Assembly (NCBI RefSeq): GCF_000972845.2
Contig: NC_040013.1
Coordinates: 8,768,061-8,832,060, forward strand
DNA from: Larimichthys crocea
Lineage: Eukaryota > Chordata > Actinopteri > Sciaenidae
Length of the DNA stretch: 64,000 nt
Reading direction: 5' to 3'
Shown here: positions 13,181 through 26,645 of the stretch, piece by piece
Position numbering within the stretch: the first letter of the stretch is position 1
Layout of the letters: each line of letters begins with the position of its first letter
Position numbers and translations under genes: made by a program
Notes under the pieces: model-generated
What the model was told of the DNA's origin: nothing
What the model saw: only the letters and a program-made list of their open reading frames with translations
Database searches by the model: none

Positions 13181-13214
13181 CTTTTCTTTTTTTCTTTTCT
13201 TTTTTTTTTTTTTT
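13181..13214. repeat. T-rich low-complexity tract
   Basis: A 34-base run of T interrupted by a few C, ending in 14 or more consecutive T. On the minus strand it gives the lysine-rich part of a spurious reading frame. Confidence 0.9.
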
Positions 13215-14346
13215 ATAGCCACTGTGCATCCCTTCAAAAGGACTATTATGTGCAGAAGCATCTTGGGTAGAACTGACAATTGCTTGTCTCTGGGGGAATA
13301 TGCAGAAGAGGAGCAGTGATGGTGTGAAAAAGATGAGGATGGCAGAAAAGGGACAGCAATTATACATGTTTTTCTGTGTGTTTTCATTAATACTCATGTT
13401 GAAGAGGGGAATAAATGAGAGAAGATCAGAAAGAGTTGGGCATATCCCATTTTAAAATTGACTTAATGCCGTGTTGTTTCCAAAACAAATATTTTTTTTT
13501 CCCATAATAATATATTTTCATGATTTAAATTGCTTTGTCTGAGAAATAGTACCAGTGTCCAGCATCTATTGAAGTAGGGATGAATGTTACCAACATGTAA
13601 CTTGATCCCCAATGACTGTGGCGCTCCCTTTATACAAAACATTTCTTTCATTACACGTCAGGCTCTTGAATCAGGCTATAGGAGAGCAGAGGAAGCAACT
13701 TGGACACCGACAGCGTTGCGTTTCTCATCAAGGTGAAACGCTCTGTGCTACGATGTGAATCGGCATCAGTTTTGCAAAGAACAAACAGCAGCGCAGCGCG
13801 GGTGAAGCTGTTGTTCGGAGCACTAATCCTGCCAAAACAAGCTGCCACCCAATAATCAAACACATGCTGGATCGATGGTGGTGAAGACCAACATGTCAAC
13901 ACACCGAGTCTGTCCGATAGCGACCGATAGCACAACATCGAAATTGACCGACGCTGTCCTCAGGTTGTCAAGATCGGGTGGTAAAAACCGGGAGTGGGCA
14001 CAAGAAAAACAAGCAGCTGTTTGAGGACTAATGTAACCTAAAACAAAGCCGCGTAAGCACAATCAGAAAGTGTATACGCAGCTATGAAAGAACACCAATT
14101 TGTCCTCCGTTTTGCTCTGCAGGGAGATGCCAGTTGCCTACTTTCCACAAACTAGAGGCCATAAGCATTTATCCTGACCATCCTCCAATAGCTGTTCCAG
14201 ATGACGTAAAAAGAAAACTCACTTATGTAATTTATGTCTCTCATTACAGTAAAATGTTTATGAGTGAACAGCAGCTTCTAAACAGACCTTCCTCTTCTGA
14301 TCCCGTTTGATACTGATGTAACCACAATGCAGCAGCTGCAGGTGCG

Positions 14347-14361
14347 ACACACACACACACA
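14347..14361. repeat. (CA)n microsatellite
   Basis: A run of about seven CA units. Confidence 0.85.
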
Positions 14362-15685
14362 GTAGTTCTTAGATGTTCCACATTCTCATAAACAGATATC
14401 ACGGGCCGACTGTGTTTTCAGAAGTGTGCTATTTTTGTCCCATTGGGCTAAAGTGGTAGCCAGACAGTCCAGGACCAAATAATCACTTTCAGTGTGTGGC
14501 ACGGAAACTGGCCCTTTCCGATGTCACTGATCCAAAGATGTGTGGGAGCGCTCGGGGTCATTATATCCCACTGGAAAGTTAATCTCGCACCAATTAGTTC
14601 CAACCCAGGAGGTACCAACGGGCACTGTGCTATGAGATGGTGGTATCCTTTGGGAACCCTCCTCCCACCTCTCTCTCCCACCTTTTTCCTTTGCACAGAT
14701 CGACTTCTACACAATGAAGCACGGCCTTGCTTTCATACACACACACACTCTCCCTCTAAGGTTTTCTGTATTGATCCAGCCATCATTCTATTTTAGCTCT
14801 GCAATTATGTCTGGTGATATTACCGGGGGTGTTACATGACTCTTCTAATTGGTGTGTCAATATGATGTCAGAGTTTTTGCTGCTCTATGATTTGAGGCAG
14901 CAGTTAAGTGCATCTGATGTAGGTTTTTTTAATTGTTCAGATGATAATTTCTTCCTGGTCTTGTAGGTTAAGGATGCACTCATGCTTTAAATAACCAGGA
15001 TACGTAGCCTGGTAATACCCATAAATACATTCTTTGACGTCATTTCAGAGTACTCACCATCCTTTAGTGCCTTTCATTTATTATTTTGTAAGAACTGGCA
15101 CAAGTTACTACCAACTGCTTCTTTCATTACAATTAAACTTTTATTTAAAGCCAAATTTCAGTCCTAGAACATCCAAAACATAATTCACTTGCGTATGTAA
15201 AACATCTGACAATCTGGAAATTTGTTAAAGATTTTAACATGCTCGAGTTGCAAGTCAGTGTGAGTTGTTTAAAAAAAATACAAGCTGTCTTTCTATATTG
15301 CTGTCTAAATTACATTTAAGATAGGAAGTTTAGGTGCTCCAAATTGGAAGCTGTCTGGCACAGCTATCAAGACTCTTGTCAAGTTGATGTGGTGATTTTC
15401 TCTCCACCCTTCTGCGTCTGCTTTCACTTTTCTTCGCTCTTTATTTTGCTCCCTTGTTTATCCCACTTCCCTTCATTTCATCATTGCTTGATTTCTCACT
15501 CCCAGCCCCTGTTCCCGCTGTCTCCCTCTTCGCTTTTCTCTCAGCAACTATTTTCACACGTCTGTGTGACATGACCGGGGGGCCTGTAAACGGAGAAAGT
15601 GACAGATGCAGATGAGTGTGTGACAGAGTTGTTCAGGACTGCTCTCTTACACATTGCCCTCCAACATGGAGGTCTGTCATGCATT

Positions 15686-15767
15686 TAGTATTGATATTAT
15701 TGTTCAAGTGCATTCAAGACATGCTGTAGTATTGATATTATTGTTCAAGTGCATTCAAGACATGCTG
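15686..15767. repeat. Perfect 41-bp tandem duplication
   Basis: Bases 15686-15726 and 15727-15767 are identical, starting 'tagtattgatatta' and ending 'gacatgctg', with no spacer. Two perfect copies point to a recent duplication in unique sequence, or possibly an assembly artefact. Confidence 0.95.
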
Positions 15768-16019
15768 GCATAAAACTGTGAGCCCTTTTAGGGTCTATTT
15801 ATGGATGAAATACTGATAAATATATAATATTTATAAAAAAAAGTTGTCCGCAAATGTGAGGTGTTAAACTGTTTTGCCAATTTCTGTGTTGATTAAAAGA
15901 AAGAGGTGTAATCGAAACGACATACTCACAGGAAAGGATAGTGAGCCACAATATGCCATAATCCATTTGAGAGTTTTCCTCTTAAAATAAAAACAAATAT
16001 CTCAGATATTGGATTAAAT

Positions 16020-16420
16020 TACCATTAAATTTGGCACAAATATCCATGATCCCCACAGGATGAATCCTAATGTTTTGCTTATCCCCTGTGTTTTCATCAG
16101 CATTATGAATAGGTCAACGTTTTACCTTATCCTGTAAAATATCTCAGCATTTAAAATTTAATATCAAGAGTCATGGTTCCCAGATGATGGATCCCAATGA
16201 CTTTGGTGATCCCCAACTTTTACTCCAGTGCCATCATCAGGTTGACATTTGTGATCAAGTGGCTTGGCTCAGACAGTGATATCCCCTTTAGACTGAATCA
16301 TGGTAACTTTGATTATTCTGATTATTCATTTTCCAACACTTGTCTAATGGCTAATGATGAACAGCTAAACATAAGCATTGTCCATGTGAGCGCAGCCTCA
16401 TAGAGCTTGACTCTAATGTC
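16020..16420 (+). repeat. Dispersed teleost repeat, copy 2
   Basis: Same family and orientation as 4295-4680. It has 'cacaggatgaatcctaatg' at about 16057, 'caatgactttggtgatcccc' at about 16195, and a weaker third unit at about 16270-16320 ('gactgaatcatggtaacttt'). The 'gtgccatcatcaggttgaca' phrase between units is typical of the family as I remember it. Boundaries are approximate. Confidence 0.78.
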
Positions 16421-17761
16421 AGTTGTCTGTACATTGATATATCTGCTGTGGTATCACAGTTTCATTGCAATCACAATAAACCAATGTGTTATTTGCTAGT
16501 AATAATGCATGATTCAATTCTAAATACACAGGTAATAATTGATTACAAATGATTACGTATGTAATTAGAGTAGGTTATTTGTAAAAATACAGCCAAGTTA
16601 TATAGTAATCACTATCTAATTACCACTCTTCTTATATTGTTAAAAGTAATACCTCACAAGAGTGTTGTAAATACTAAGTCACCACTGGACCATAAAATAA
16701 AGTGCCTCGGAGTGTGCTCGTTTCATGGATTCTATGAGACTGTGTTGTCCTTTTTTTAACATAATTTTCTCCGTGGAGGCAAAATAGCCTCAGCAAATTT
16801 AACAGTAAGTACTTACAGAAATAGGGCTCCACCTATCAGCCTAGAAACAAATGTTTGATGTATAGACCTAAAAATAAAGACTGCATTTATTTCCCAACCC
16901 ACTTCTTAACAAGTTCTTTTTCTTCTTCTCCATTTTTTCTCCATTTCCATCCGCTTCTCCAGCCTAATTTTTTTTGGGCTCGTGGCTGCTGGCTGCTACA
17001 GCTATGAGGGCATTGTACATGGGGCCCCTCTAGACACAGAGATGTGCTTATGTAGAGAATAGCTCATGCACCACTGGAGAATTTAGCTGTCTTTGCCAGC
17101 CAAGCCTCCTCATGGCAGATTTGTCTGCTCACTTATTGTGTCTAATACCTTTTGCTGGCTAAGGACCTGCCTAGCCTGCATTGAGACCGACTTAGCAGGT
17201 TTCCCTCAAGACTTAGATGATGTTATTGTCATGTAAGGAGGCTACTTCTGCTGTCACTGACAGTGAGAGCAAGGGAGGAACTTTCAGCGATCACCACTTT
17301 TTTTTATCTTGTTATATTGCCAGATGGAAGTGAGCTAACATGTCTGACACAAACAAGATACTTCCAGTCAAATTTCACTGTCAAAAGCTATCTTGTGCTA
17401 CAATCACAAGGCAGTCAGTACTTCAAAAATATGCCTTTATTTCATTTTTTTTTAGTACTTACAGGGGCAATTAAGAGCGTTCCCTAGTATACTGCAGTGT
17501 GGGGCAGAAAGTGTGTAGACGTATACTGTTATTACTTTAAGAAATGTTTAGCGTCTTGTCATACAGAACAACTCTCATGCTGGCAGAGAAGTGAATAGGG
17601 ATGAGTCAGAAATTTAAAAATAACGCACTTTCTCACTAATAAGTTCCCTCCCCCTGCTGACTCTCACACATTCTCACTCACAGTTTGTTCTTTTGTGTCC
17701 CCATAACACTTGCACATCACATATGGAGATTTTTGAACAAGTTAACTCTGAAAGAGTCAGT
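16421..17761. other. Non-coding stretch, no gene recognised
   Basis: AT-rich unique-looking DNA with no convincing exon, RNA gene or repeat. The 74-codon frame at 17263-17487 has no recognisable motif. Confidence 0.6.
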
Positions 17762-18250
17762 GGTGGAGGAAGTACTTTATTACAAGTAAAAGTCCCCCAT
17801 TACAAAGTGAGTATGTAAGTACTGGCATTAATCATTCAATTCAATTTATGGGTCACATATAATCATCAAAGAATGGAACTAAAATACTTATTGTGTAGCT
17901 ATTTCAAATGACTAAATCTATTTGGATTATGTCTGTTGGTGTATTAATGTGTAGCAATTACTTTAAAATTGCAACTGGTAAAGTTGGGGCTTATTTTCAC
18001 TACTTTATATACTGCTGGGTGGCTTAAGCTGTGATAATCATCCCAGCAATCATCATTACAATCATCATCATCATAATACATCCCTATTTGTTGATTATAA
18101 TTTGTATTATTAATCTGAATCGACACATAACTGGTAATAAAGGCTGTCGTATAAATGTAGAGGAGTAAAAAAGTACAATATTTCCCACTGGAATGTAGTA
18201 GAGTAGAAGTAAAAAAAATGACACCTCAAAAGCAAGTATTCACTTGGTAT
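17762..18250 (+). repeat. Dispersed teleost repeat ('gtggtggaggaagta' family)
   Basis: Begins 'cagtggtggaggaagtactt' followed by 'acaagtaaaagtcc', then 'actttatatactgctgggt' in the middle, and near the end 'aggagtaaaaaagtacaata' and 'aatgtagtagagtagaag'. This order matches a very abundant teleost repeat I recognise; I believe it is a non-autonomous DNA transposon, but the class is from memory. The right terminus, which should mirror the 'cagtggtgga' start, is not preserved. An ATC-rich microsatellite (about 18050-18080) has expanded inside it. Confidence 0.82.
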
Positions 18251-21200
18251 TCAGTTAGATTAAATAGTTTTGTGTAAACATTACCATGACTTGAAATATG
18301 CTCAATAATTAAAAGTGCTTATTGTGTGCTGTCTATAACTTCAAAACTTTATGGCTGAAGGTCTAACGCAGACACAGCCCATAGCATATGAATCATTAAA
18401 ATCAGTTTTCATAATTTCCAAGACATGTAAGTGAAGGCTGTGTACTGTATCTCTCGGCGTGAACTCTATTTCAACCTCATCCTTGAGAGAGTTCTCCTGT
18501 AATTGAAATAGGGATAGTGTCCCCAAGGCCGGCACCATCACCTCATCCTCTATATACAAATGGATTGTTAAATGGACATCCAGCAAATGTTTGAGTTGAT
18601 TTTTGTCACCCACAATCTGTCAGGTTGAACATCCGTCAGTGGACATATTGATTTAGCAATATGGGTGAGATTGGCTGGGAGTTAGGAAGCAGTACATCAA
18701 ACCACAAATCAAGAGTTCGGAGAACATTCCAGAACAGGTAGTGCGAGACTGAATCGTGACTGAAAATGCAAGTTTCTCTTACAAGCGAGGTACTGTGGTT
18801 GGGTAGAACAAATATTAGCAGGGGCAGACAAGAAACCTAAACACATCATGACCATAAGAATGATCTGTTTAAAGTAAATGCTATGGTGCGGTATCGGTCA
18901 TTCATAAAATAGTTTGAACACTCAAGCCTCCAACTGTGACTTTTCAAAGCAACATGAGCCACCAGCAGGGCTTAGAATGAGGACCCATACTGCAGGTGCA
19001 TTGGTCAAAAAGTACCAAATTAATTTAAATGTCAAGGAAAATGGTCTAGGAGTTGACATTTCTATTAATGCCATGTGAGTGAGAACATGAATGAAATTCT
19101 GGTGTCGAGGCAAATGAAGTGATTTGATTTGCACAGGTGTCTTATGCAGAGAAAATCAATTCATGTTCACTTTTTCAAAAGGATTAAAATAGTCTTTGCT
19201 CTCACTACTTTCTTTCAGGTTCCAAGTGCATTGAGTAGTTTCGCTCAGAACAGTGTCCAACTGCAGATAATGATGGACCAAGATTAGCTCAGATCTGTTG
19301 ATGAACCAGTCCGATTTGTTCAATCACAACCAATCAAGTAGAATTATACAAGACTTCTGTCTTTTGCCAGCCAAGCAGTACAGGAGTTATATGCTTTTGT
19401 ATTATGAATTCGGTGGCTGCATCTACTTGAACTCATGCTTTCGGAATGAGAATACCATTTTTCTGGTCCTAATTGGGTCGATTTGCCTTTGAACCTGTCA
19501 CTGTGCTGCAGGCAGAACCTTCTTTGGATATTTTCAAATTTAAGTAGACACCTACAAAGAGCAGGCACACACTGACACAGCAAGTAGAACTCCTACACAA
19601 ACACGCTCATGCACATCAAGCATACACGTATTCATAGATTTGCGCACACATGCGCGCACACACATAGGAAGCACTCATCTGAGGAGTTTGACTTTAGCAG
19701 ATTGTCAGCCTTTGCAGACAGAGACACATCAACATCACACGACTCTCACCCCCCCCCATGACAGGCGTCTCCATGGCACCCCTCAGATCACTGTGGCGCC
19801 ACCACGGCAGCTCCTTACATTTCAATCTCCCCTCTCTTCTTCCCCAACAGCTTGAGCATTGGGGTCTAGAAATATGTTTCAGAGCAGAGCATGGCTTTGC
19901 GTGCACATATACACGCAAACTTTGAGAAGAAGGGAACATCACCATTTTGCATTCCTGCAGTGTTAAAATGGGACACAGTCAGGCTAGGGGAGCATATCAC
20001 ATCAATGTGAGTATTGTACATTACCTCATACTGGGTCACGCCAGCACAGCACATCCTGATGACCAGCAAAACCTCAATGACTTTTTCTTTTCATTGTGCA
20101 GTGAAGAATAATTTCATTTAAACATTACGTTGTAATAGGTTCTTCACTAGAATAAAAGATAAGACGGAATTAGTCTTGAGATATGATTAAAAAATATCAG
20201 ATGCTTATTGCGTCTCACAGTTTAAAGGTATATAAGGTAGACTGAATCCCCGAAATGGCCCGCAGGTATGAATAAGTGTGAGTGATGCGTCTAATCCCAA
20301 TGTACGCCCTCCCAGACTCAGACACTTTGATGCTCGCTTCCGATAATTCGAGATGGGCTCAGGGCTGTCCAACTGTGGAATTGGCACGTGCATTAAGTCT
20401 CTTACGGAAGACTTCTCAATTCCTTTATGCACACTTTCAGTAAGTTGTAAGAATTTGTGGAGTTGGCATAAATAGTGCACTAACCAGCACAGTGTGTGGC
20501 CGTTCATCCTGGCATAGCATGATGACAGTTTCCAAAAATGTTTGTATTTGACCCAACCAGTGTTTAGTGTACATGCTGAACAGATAGCAAACAGGAAACT
20601 GCAGTCTCTTAAAGTCAGCTTGAAAGATCCTGACTTTACAGACCATAGAAGTTCCTCTGACCTTTAACAACAACATTTGATTAAGTTCTATCTTCTCTTT
20701 TTCATTTCAGGACCTTACACTGACCACCTTACCATCTCATCTTGCACACATTCAGCATTAGGTTGTTTCTTTTAAAGCACAGTTCAATTTACAATGAATG
20801 GTGAAGAGTTTATTAGTTTGAAATATCTTGTCTGTCTCTGTATGCAGTTAAATGTAGATTGAAAGGGAATTCTGTTTTTTATTTACATTTAGGCAGCATC
20901 CCAACTTTTGTGGAATCAGGTTTGTAGGTTTACTTCCAAAGAGACATCTTCAGAATAAGACTGGCACTGCCAAATTCAGATTTCGTTGACTCTGTTGTAT
21001 TGTTACTCAACAGCCCGCAGGTAAAAAACTAAAACTAGCATAGTATTCTACATGGTTGTGACAAAAAGAATATATATCGTTTTATTGTTTGTTACTCCTC
21101 TTCATATGTACTCATTTTCAATTAACTGCTGGACTGAAAGCACAATTAATTTCGCTATACCACATTCATTTTGAACGTCGAATAAAGGTATATAACACTG

Positions 21201-24200
21201 ACTATTTCTATCCATTACAATTCTTCCTGCCCCTATATTTTTTCTGCCCAGTAAATAATACCTTAAATAGTGACACAAATAAATAAGTACAGAGCAAGAA
21301 GGTTGCTCAAACAATACATGATGGATTTTGCTTTCATTTCAGTGCAGTAAAGATGTAGCACCGCCCTCGCCTCTCTCAAGGTTTGAAAACATGTTATTGA
21401 TTTTAGTGTTGCTGTTCCATGCAGCCTGATAGTGGCAGATTTCTGAGGGCACTGATGAGTGAAGGCCCTCGACATGGCCTCTTGTGTTAGTGGGAAATGA
21501 ACCCAACAAGGAAGCTGGAGAGCACCAGTTTGAATTCCCTTGAGGATGTCAGTTCACATGTTGTGACCTTGAAGAGGGCGGTTCCATTTGTGCCTGCATG
21601 GTTAAGATCACTAGATCTGTGTGTGATTATTTAGTTTCAAAGAGGTTTGTAGATATTTGAGGTGTTAGTTCTCTGTGTACTATGAATTAGTTGCCTGATA
21701 TTATAATTGTTAACCTGTTTCACTCTATTTCCAGTCAAATTGGTAGAGTTGAATCAAAGATCTGGACTCAGGACTTAAAAAAATAAGAATATACATGTAA
21801 GGAATTACTGTGCTTGCTGTCCATGTTTTTGTCCATTCAGCTCATCTTGCACTGAATGCATTTGGAGTTTGCATACGTAGACTCTTCCCAAACATCTGCA
21901 CAGTCGTACAAATGTGCGCACGTTCAACAGGGAGATAAATGATGATGTCAAACCAGGGGAACACAGTCTTTGTACAGCTTGTTCACTGAGCTTTAATCAT
22001 ATCTGGCTGTGGAAAGCACTGTACTTACTTTCCATGCATTTGTTTTCTGTAAATACAAAGTTTTAGTTTGATGTCAAAGAGTTGCTCACTCAATGACACT
22101 GGTCGATATTACTATATTATTATGTTCATCATTTTCTGGTGCCTTTTCAAAATCCTATACACATTTCCTCTCTTCTAAGATTCGAACAACAGTAGCTGGT
22201 GGCATTCAAAATTTGAGTCATGCTGTCAGATCGTGTATTATCGAGTGTTAACATATTGTGTTTAGGAATGAGCGTGTAGGATGCATTGTCGCCCTCTTAG
22301 CTGAGTGGGTCCTGATTTTTTTTTTTGTTTGTTTGTGTGTGTATGTGTGTGTGTGTTTACACAGCCCATAATGCCACTGAACTGTCCCTCAGAGTAATTA
22401 AGAGCTTACTCCATGATCCACTCAGGCAACACAGGGGATTGGCTCCACTCAATACAACCAGGATTCCATCACCAGACTAACGAACAAGGAGCCAAAACAT
22501 TGTGTGTTATGCTATAGACAATCAATTTCTTCATATTGTTCTTCTTTAATCACATTTACAATAGTCTGTTATGAATGGGACTGGTGAGATGCAGGGAAGG
22601 CCAGTTTCAATCAGTTGAATGTGTGGATCTATGTAGCAGCAGAGGTATAATGATGGAAATTGAGGACGGAAATCAAGGAAATGGGACTCTGAATGCATGG
22701 CAGAGAGACTGTGGCTGATTGACCTACCAGTCCCTCCACTTACTGTTTGTATAAATGGACAGCATTCTGTACCTTGGCATATACTTTCTTTCATTAACTA
22801 AAGAATAACATAGCAACTAAATAGATGTTTGTTCAAACATGGGTACATCTGCCTCTTTACAAATGTGACCTTTTAGCTTATCTAAACTCACAACTCTCAA
22901 TACTGTTCTGAGTGGACAGCAGGGCATTTTCTTTGATTTACCAGCAGTTGTTCTGCTGTAGCTGTTGCTGCTACCGCAATCCCCTAACCAGGAGAGAATT
23001 TCTGGATGGGCACATTCAAATTAGGTTCCGGCTCATTCTTTTGGTGCGTTATTTGCAATGCACATCCCCTTGTCAGACATGTTGTTCGGGTCAGTGGCTG
23101 GGCAGATGGCAGGTCCTTGTTGGAACAGACACTCGCTCATTGCCTATGTCATTCCATCTCACAAGCTTCCAAGTGCCATAAGAGTAAACTACATTAGACA
23201 TACGGCTGCCTGAGATAGAGATCAATTGAAAATATCAGTGCTGCAGCATCTTGGTTTATACATTTCCTTCTTGTTGGCCTGTTCTTTCAAGATGTTTTTG
23301 GATTTTGCTCAGGACAGTTCTTGATTCTTCCCAAGGTTGGCACAGCTTTTGCCATCCACCAGTGCATTTTTTAAACTACCTTCAGCACTCTTGGTGGAAT
23401 CCGGTTTGGCTTATGCGGTTATTCTCTCTTCTAGGAACAGATTCTTTTGTCTTCTGCACAGAGCAGAGGCCTCTGGTGGTTGACCAATCTCAGAGAATGA
23501 TACAGGCCTTAATAAATACCCCAATGGGTACTTGCGTCCCATAGGTGTCCAAAGGATGCACATGGATGTGTGGTTGGCTTCTCAAGGTGTTTTTTCCAAT
23601 TTGAAGGCAGTGCGAGGTTGGAGTTTTTGTTGTTGTTGGCCTGCTTGCAGTATTACACGAGTGTGTTCAGGCACAGTTAGCCTGTCACTTTGTGCTCCTG
23701 TTCCCATTATAAAAGAGTACTAGTGACAGTCCACTCGTTGTATGTCCTAGTGTCGCAGCCTTGTATTTATTTATTAGTTTATTAGTCAGGCACAATGCAA
23801 AAATAACTCTAACCACAGCTAACGAGGATCAGGATGTTCTCCTTAAAAAGGTAATAACAAAGTATTATCAATATCAAGAATATGTGGGGTAAATTGAGCA
23901 CAAAATTAATAGTTACATTCTCATACATGATGTGATCATATAAATATTACAATGTTCCCTCGTTTGTGTGTGCATGCATTACCATTAGAGGATAAAGCAG
24001 CAAAGACAGCGAGGGTTACAATGCATGAGCCATATTTTAAAGGAACCCCCCATCCCAAATGGATTTTAACCCATTAGACATTAGAATTGGCATTTACAGT
24101 ACGAGGGATTTAGCATACATGCCACCCAATGTGCGAAGGCTCAGTCCTTGCTTCAGCTGTCTCTCTCAAATAAAGCTTGAAAAGGCAACTTCATAGCTCG

Positions 24201-26600
24201 CTTCTTAGCAGAGGGCGAAGTCTGTAATTAGCTTAGATTGATGGCATTTTACTTAAGGTTTCAATAAGAAAAACCGAACTTCTCCCAGTACATAATATCT
24301 CAATCAATGGGAGTCTCAAATCAAAGTCTGTGGATTGTTGGTTAATAATGACTGTCAGAAAGATGGATGGATCTTTGAATTCCTCCGGTTGTTACCACTT
24401 TTATTGTCAGAACAACTCGTGTTATGAAGAAGAAAGAGTTAGGCACGAACAAGCTTATGGCTACAGATAGATTTGTGTGTACGGACACACATGGATCCAC
24501 ACTGTCCCCTGAGCTCACACCAATTTGAAATAGGCAAGGTTATTCATAAAGAGATAGATGTTGCTTTTTGTTTCGGCTGTCATTTGACAATCCATCTTAA
24601 TGCATGATAATACTCGCCTGTTGGGTTTTTCCCTGTTCCAGGCTCCACACGAATGCATCCAGTTTGTCTGTTACAGACAACTGATGATTAAGACAAATTA
24701 CTACTTACAGGTGGCTTACTGTACTTCCTTGTGGTCCGAGAGGTGAAAAAAGGCCATGATATTTAAACATAAGGCATTGTTCAGGTGCTATATGTGAGAT
24801 TCAGGGAAAAGCACAATTGGGTTAAAACGATTGACCATTTTTTTAATACAAGCTCTATGAATCCTCTCTGCAGGATTAACAGTGGTGCAAAATTAATTTA
24901 TGCAAATAGCCCGGTTTTATTGTGAAATGAAATAAAATTAACCTAATGGGCCACATATATACATCAGTTAAAGTAATTTTGTTATACCATTGATTGTACC
25001 ACACATATCTGCTTTTTGCACAATAAAATGAGAGGATTTATTGGGAGCATCTTAATGGAAGGTTTATTGCTATTCCAATCTTATTCAAGGCTTGTCTTCC
25101 TCTAACATTTAGCATGGACAATTTACAAGACTCTAATAGAAAAGACAAGTGTGGCATGTTAAATATCCCGCACCTTATCAACACGGGGTGTGACTGGTAT
25201 ATGGTGAAGCATTACAATGTTTCCCCGTTGATACCAAATCAATACCATGACACGTGTAACCGAACATGCCTTGACCGTAATGTCCTCTTAATTAAATGTG
25301 ATGCAGTATCTGCTGAAATTGCAGTTGTGCTCTGTTCGCGGCAGCTTTACTTGGCCAGTGAAAATATTGATAGTCTATATCTATACCATCTCACTCTATA
25401 CAGGGCATCTCTGTCTAGTGGGTGACTTTCAGGAGGACAAATGATTTAAGTAACGGAGTCTCTGTATACAAAGCATCTTTGCTACATTTATAAATGTACA
25501 GAAATGACCTTAGATCTAAATATCCATATCGAAAAGAGTTTGAATGAATACTATTTTACTACAGACTTCACACTGAAATCATTTAGTTTTGTGCTGCCGT
25601 AAAATAAACTTTATATTCCATGTATGTAATGGTAAACTTGCTTGTGACAGATTTTTACAAGAGTGGGAAAATGGTATGCATTGTGAAACAGTCAGCTCCC
25701 TGTATAGTAACAGGACAGAAGCAGTCGGATGTGCTGATGCCCGATGTATAGTTGGGCATTTTTTCCTGCTAATGAATGACACATAAGTGGAGGCTTGTAA
25801 AACTTGCATTGTCATGATCGGCAGACATGTCCTTGTTACTGTCTGTGTATTGTCAGGCACAGAATGTGCTTGTTGCCAGAGGACAGGAGGACTTTTTGGT
25901 ATTATTCTGTCTGACTGTCATGTTCACTGCTGCAGAAATGCAGAATTAAGCATGGTCAAATAGAGCTAATTCAATAATGGGATCGCTCCCCAAAAGCAAA
26001 AAAAGTGCAGAATAGTGACGTATGCGGATAATTGTTTGACATGACTAATTGTTAAGCCAGTATTACTCAGCGTGAACACTGGAGGCTCTGGATTATGATC
26101 GTGCACGCTGCTCAGTATGGTTTTAATAGCATGTTAACAACTACCAAAAGGAGGTTTTAGAGGAGTATAAAAATGTCTGTTTTGCTTTTTAATGAAAAAT
26201 GTTTTTAATGGATTGTGTGGATATAGGCACACAAGTCATAATGAGGATTTTCTCCTCTTTTGCCATTGCACCTAATGCCTCTAACCCTTCAATGCCTCGT
26301 TGACTGAGAATGGCCATCATCCACCCTTCATCCTGATCTCATTTATCTTTTTACAATCTGCACTCATACATGTCAGGTCATCAGCCTGTTTGTCCTCCCC
26401 CCTATTGTTAGCCTGAGATGAGTCCAACAGCCCACTGTGATGCTGGATAAATACAATCCCATCTGGGATTCAGCTCAAGAGTGAACGGAGTAACTGGAGA
26501 TTAGAGGGCAGTTGTTGCTGTAAACTGCCACCTATCTAAGCAAAAATGTATTCATTGTCAATGTGTTGGCGTTACTTATCTTAATAAAGTTTGGGCAAGG
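18251..26600. other. Non-coding stretch, no gene recognised
   Basis: Long unique-looking, AT-rich segment. It includes CA-rich DNA at 19600-19670, a C run near 19750, and a T/TG tract at 22315-22357. Around 22900-23730 there is more balanced base composition and several open frames, none with recognisable motifs. At 20697 a strong acceptor-like 'tttttcatttcag' has no matching donor. The 24900-25110 region holds an octamer-like ATGCAAAT at 24900-24907. I see no gene. Confidence 0.55.
22315..22357. repeat. T run plus (TG)n microsatellite
   Basis: A run of T followed by GTTT units and about ten interrupted TG repeats. Confidence 0.85.
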
Positions 26601-26645
26601 TGATTAGCTGTAATCCCAGGGATTAATTATATGATTAGATCATAT
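26601..26645. promoter_or_regulatory. Palindromic homeodomain-site cluster (candidate enhancer core)
   Basis: Seen directly: TGATTAG (26601-26607), a 15-base mirror-complement TAATCCCAGGGATTA (26611-26625), ATTAATTA overlapping its end, and a 7-3-7 inverted repeat ATATGAT-TAG-ATCATAT (26629-26645). TAATCC is the known recognition core of Otx/Crx/Pitx-type (K50) homeodomains, and TAATTA-like words suit Q50 homeodomains. A role as a developmental enhancer core is inference. The flanking sequence (26390-26700) is compositionally balanced and looks constrained. Confidence 0.35.

Larger units (their letters stand above)
11751..15685. other. Non-coding stretch, no gene recognised
   Basis: AT-rich unique-looking DNA. 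It contains a GT microsatellite (12426-12445), a T-rich tract (13181-13214) and a CA microsatellite (14347-14361). The minus-strand 128-codon frame at 13001-13387 runs through the T tract and encodes a lysine run, so it is low-complexity chance sequence. No other open frame shows recognisable motifs. Confidence 0.6.

Noticed and set aside
13001..13387. 128-codon minus-strand open frame
   Set aside because: Passes through a T-rich tract and encodes a lysine run; low-complexity artefact.
20701..20760. Possible exon after a strong acceptor-like 'tttttcatttcag'
   Set aside because: No convincing donor, and the open reading in one phase ends in a stop after 16 codons.
21480..21570. tRNA-like or SINE-head-like words ('agtttgaattccc')
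   Set aside because: No A box at the right distance and no cloverleaf could be formed.
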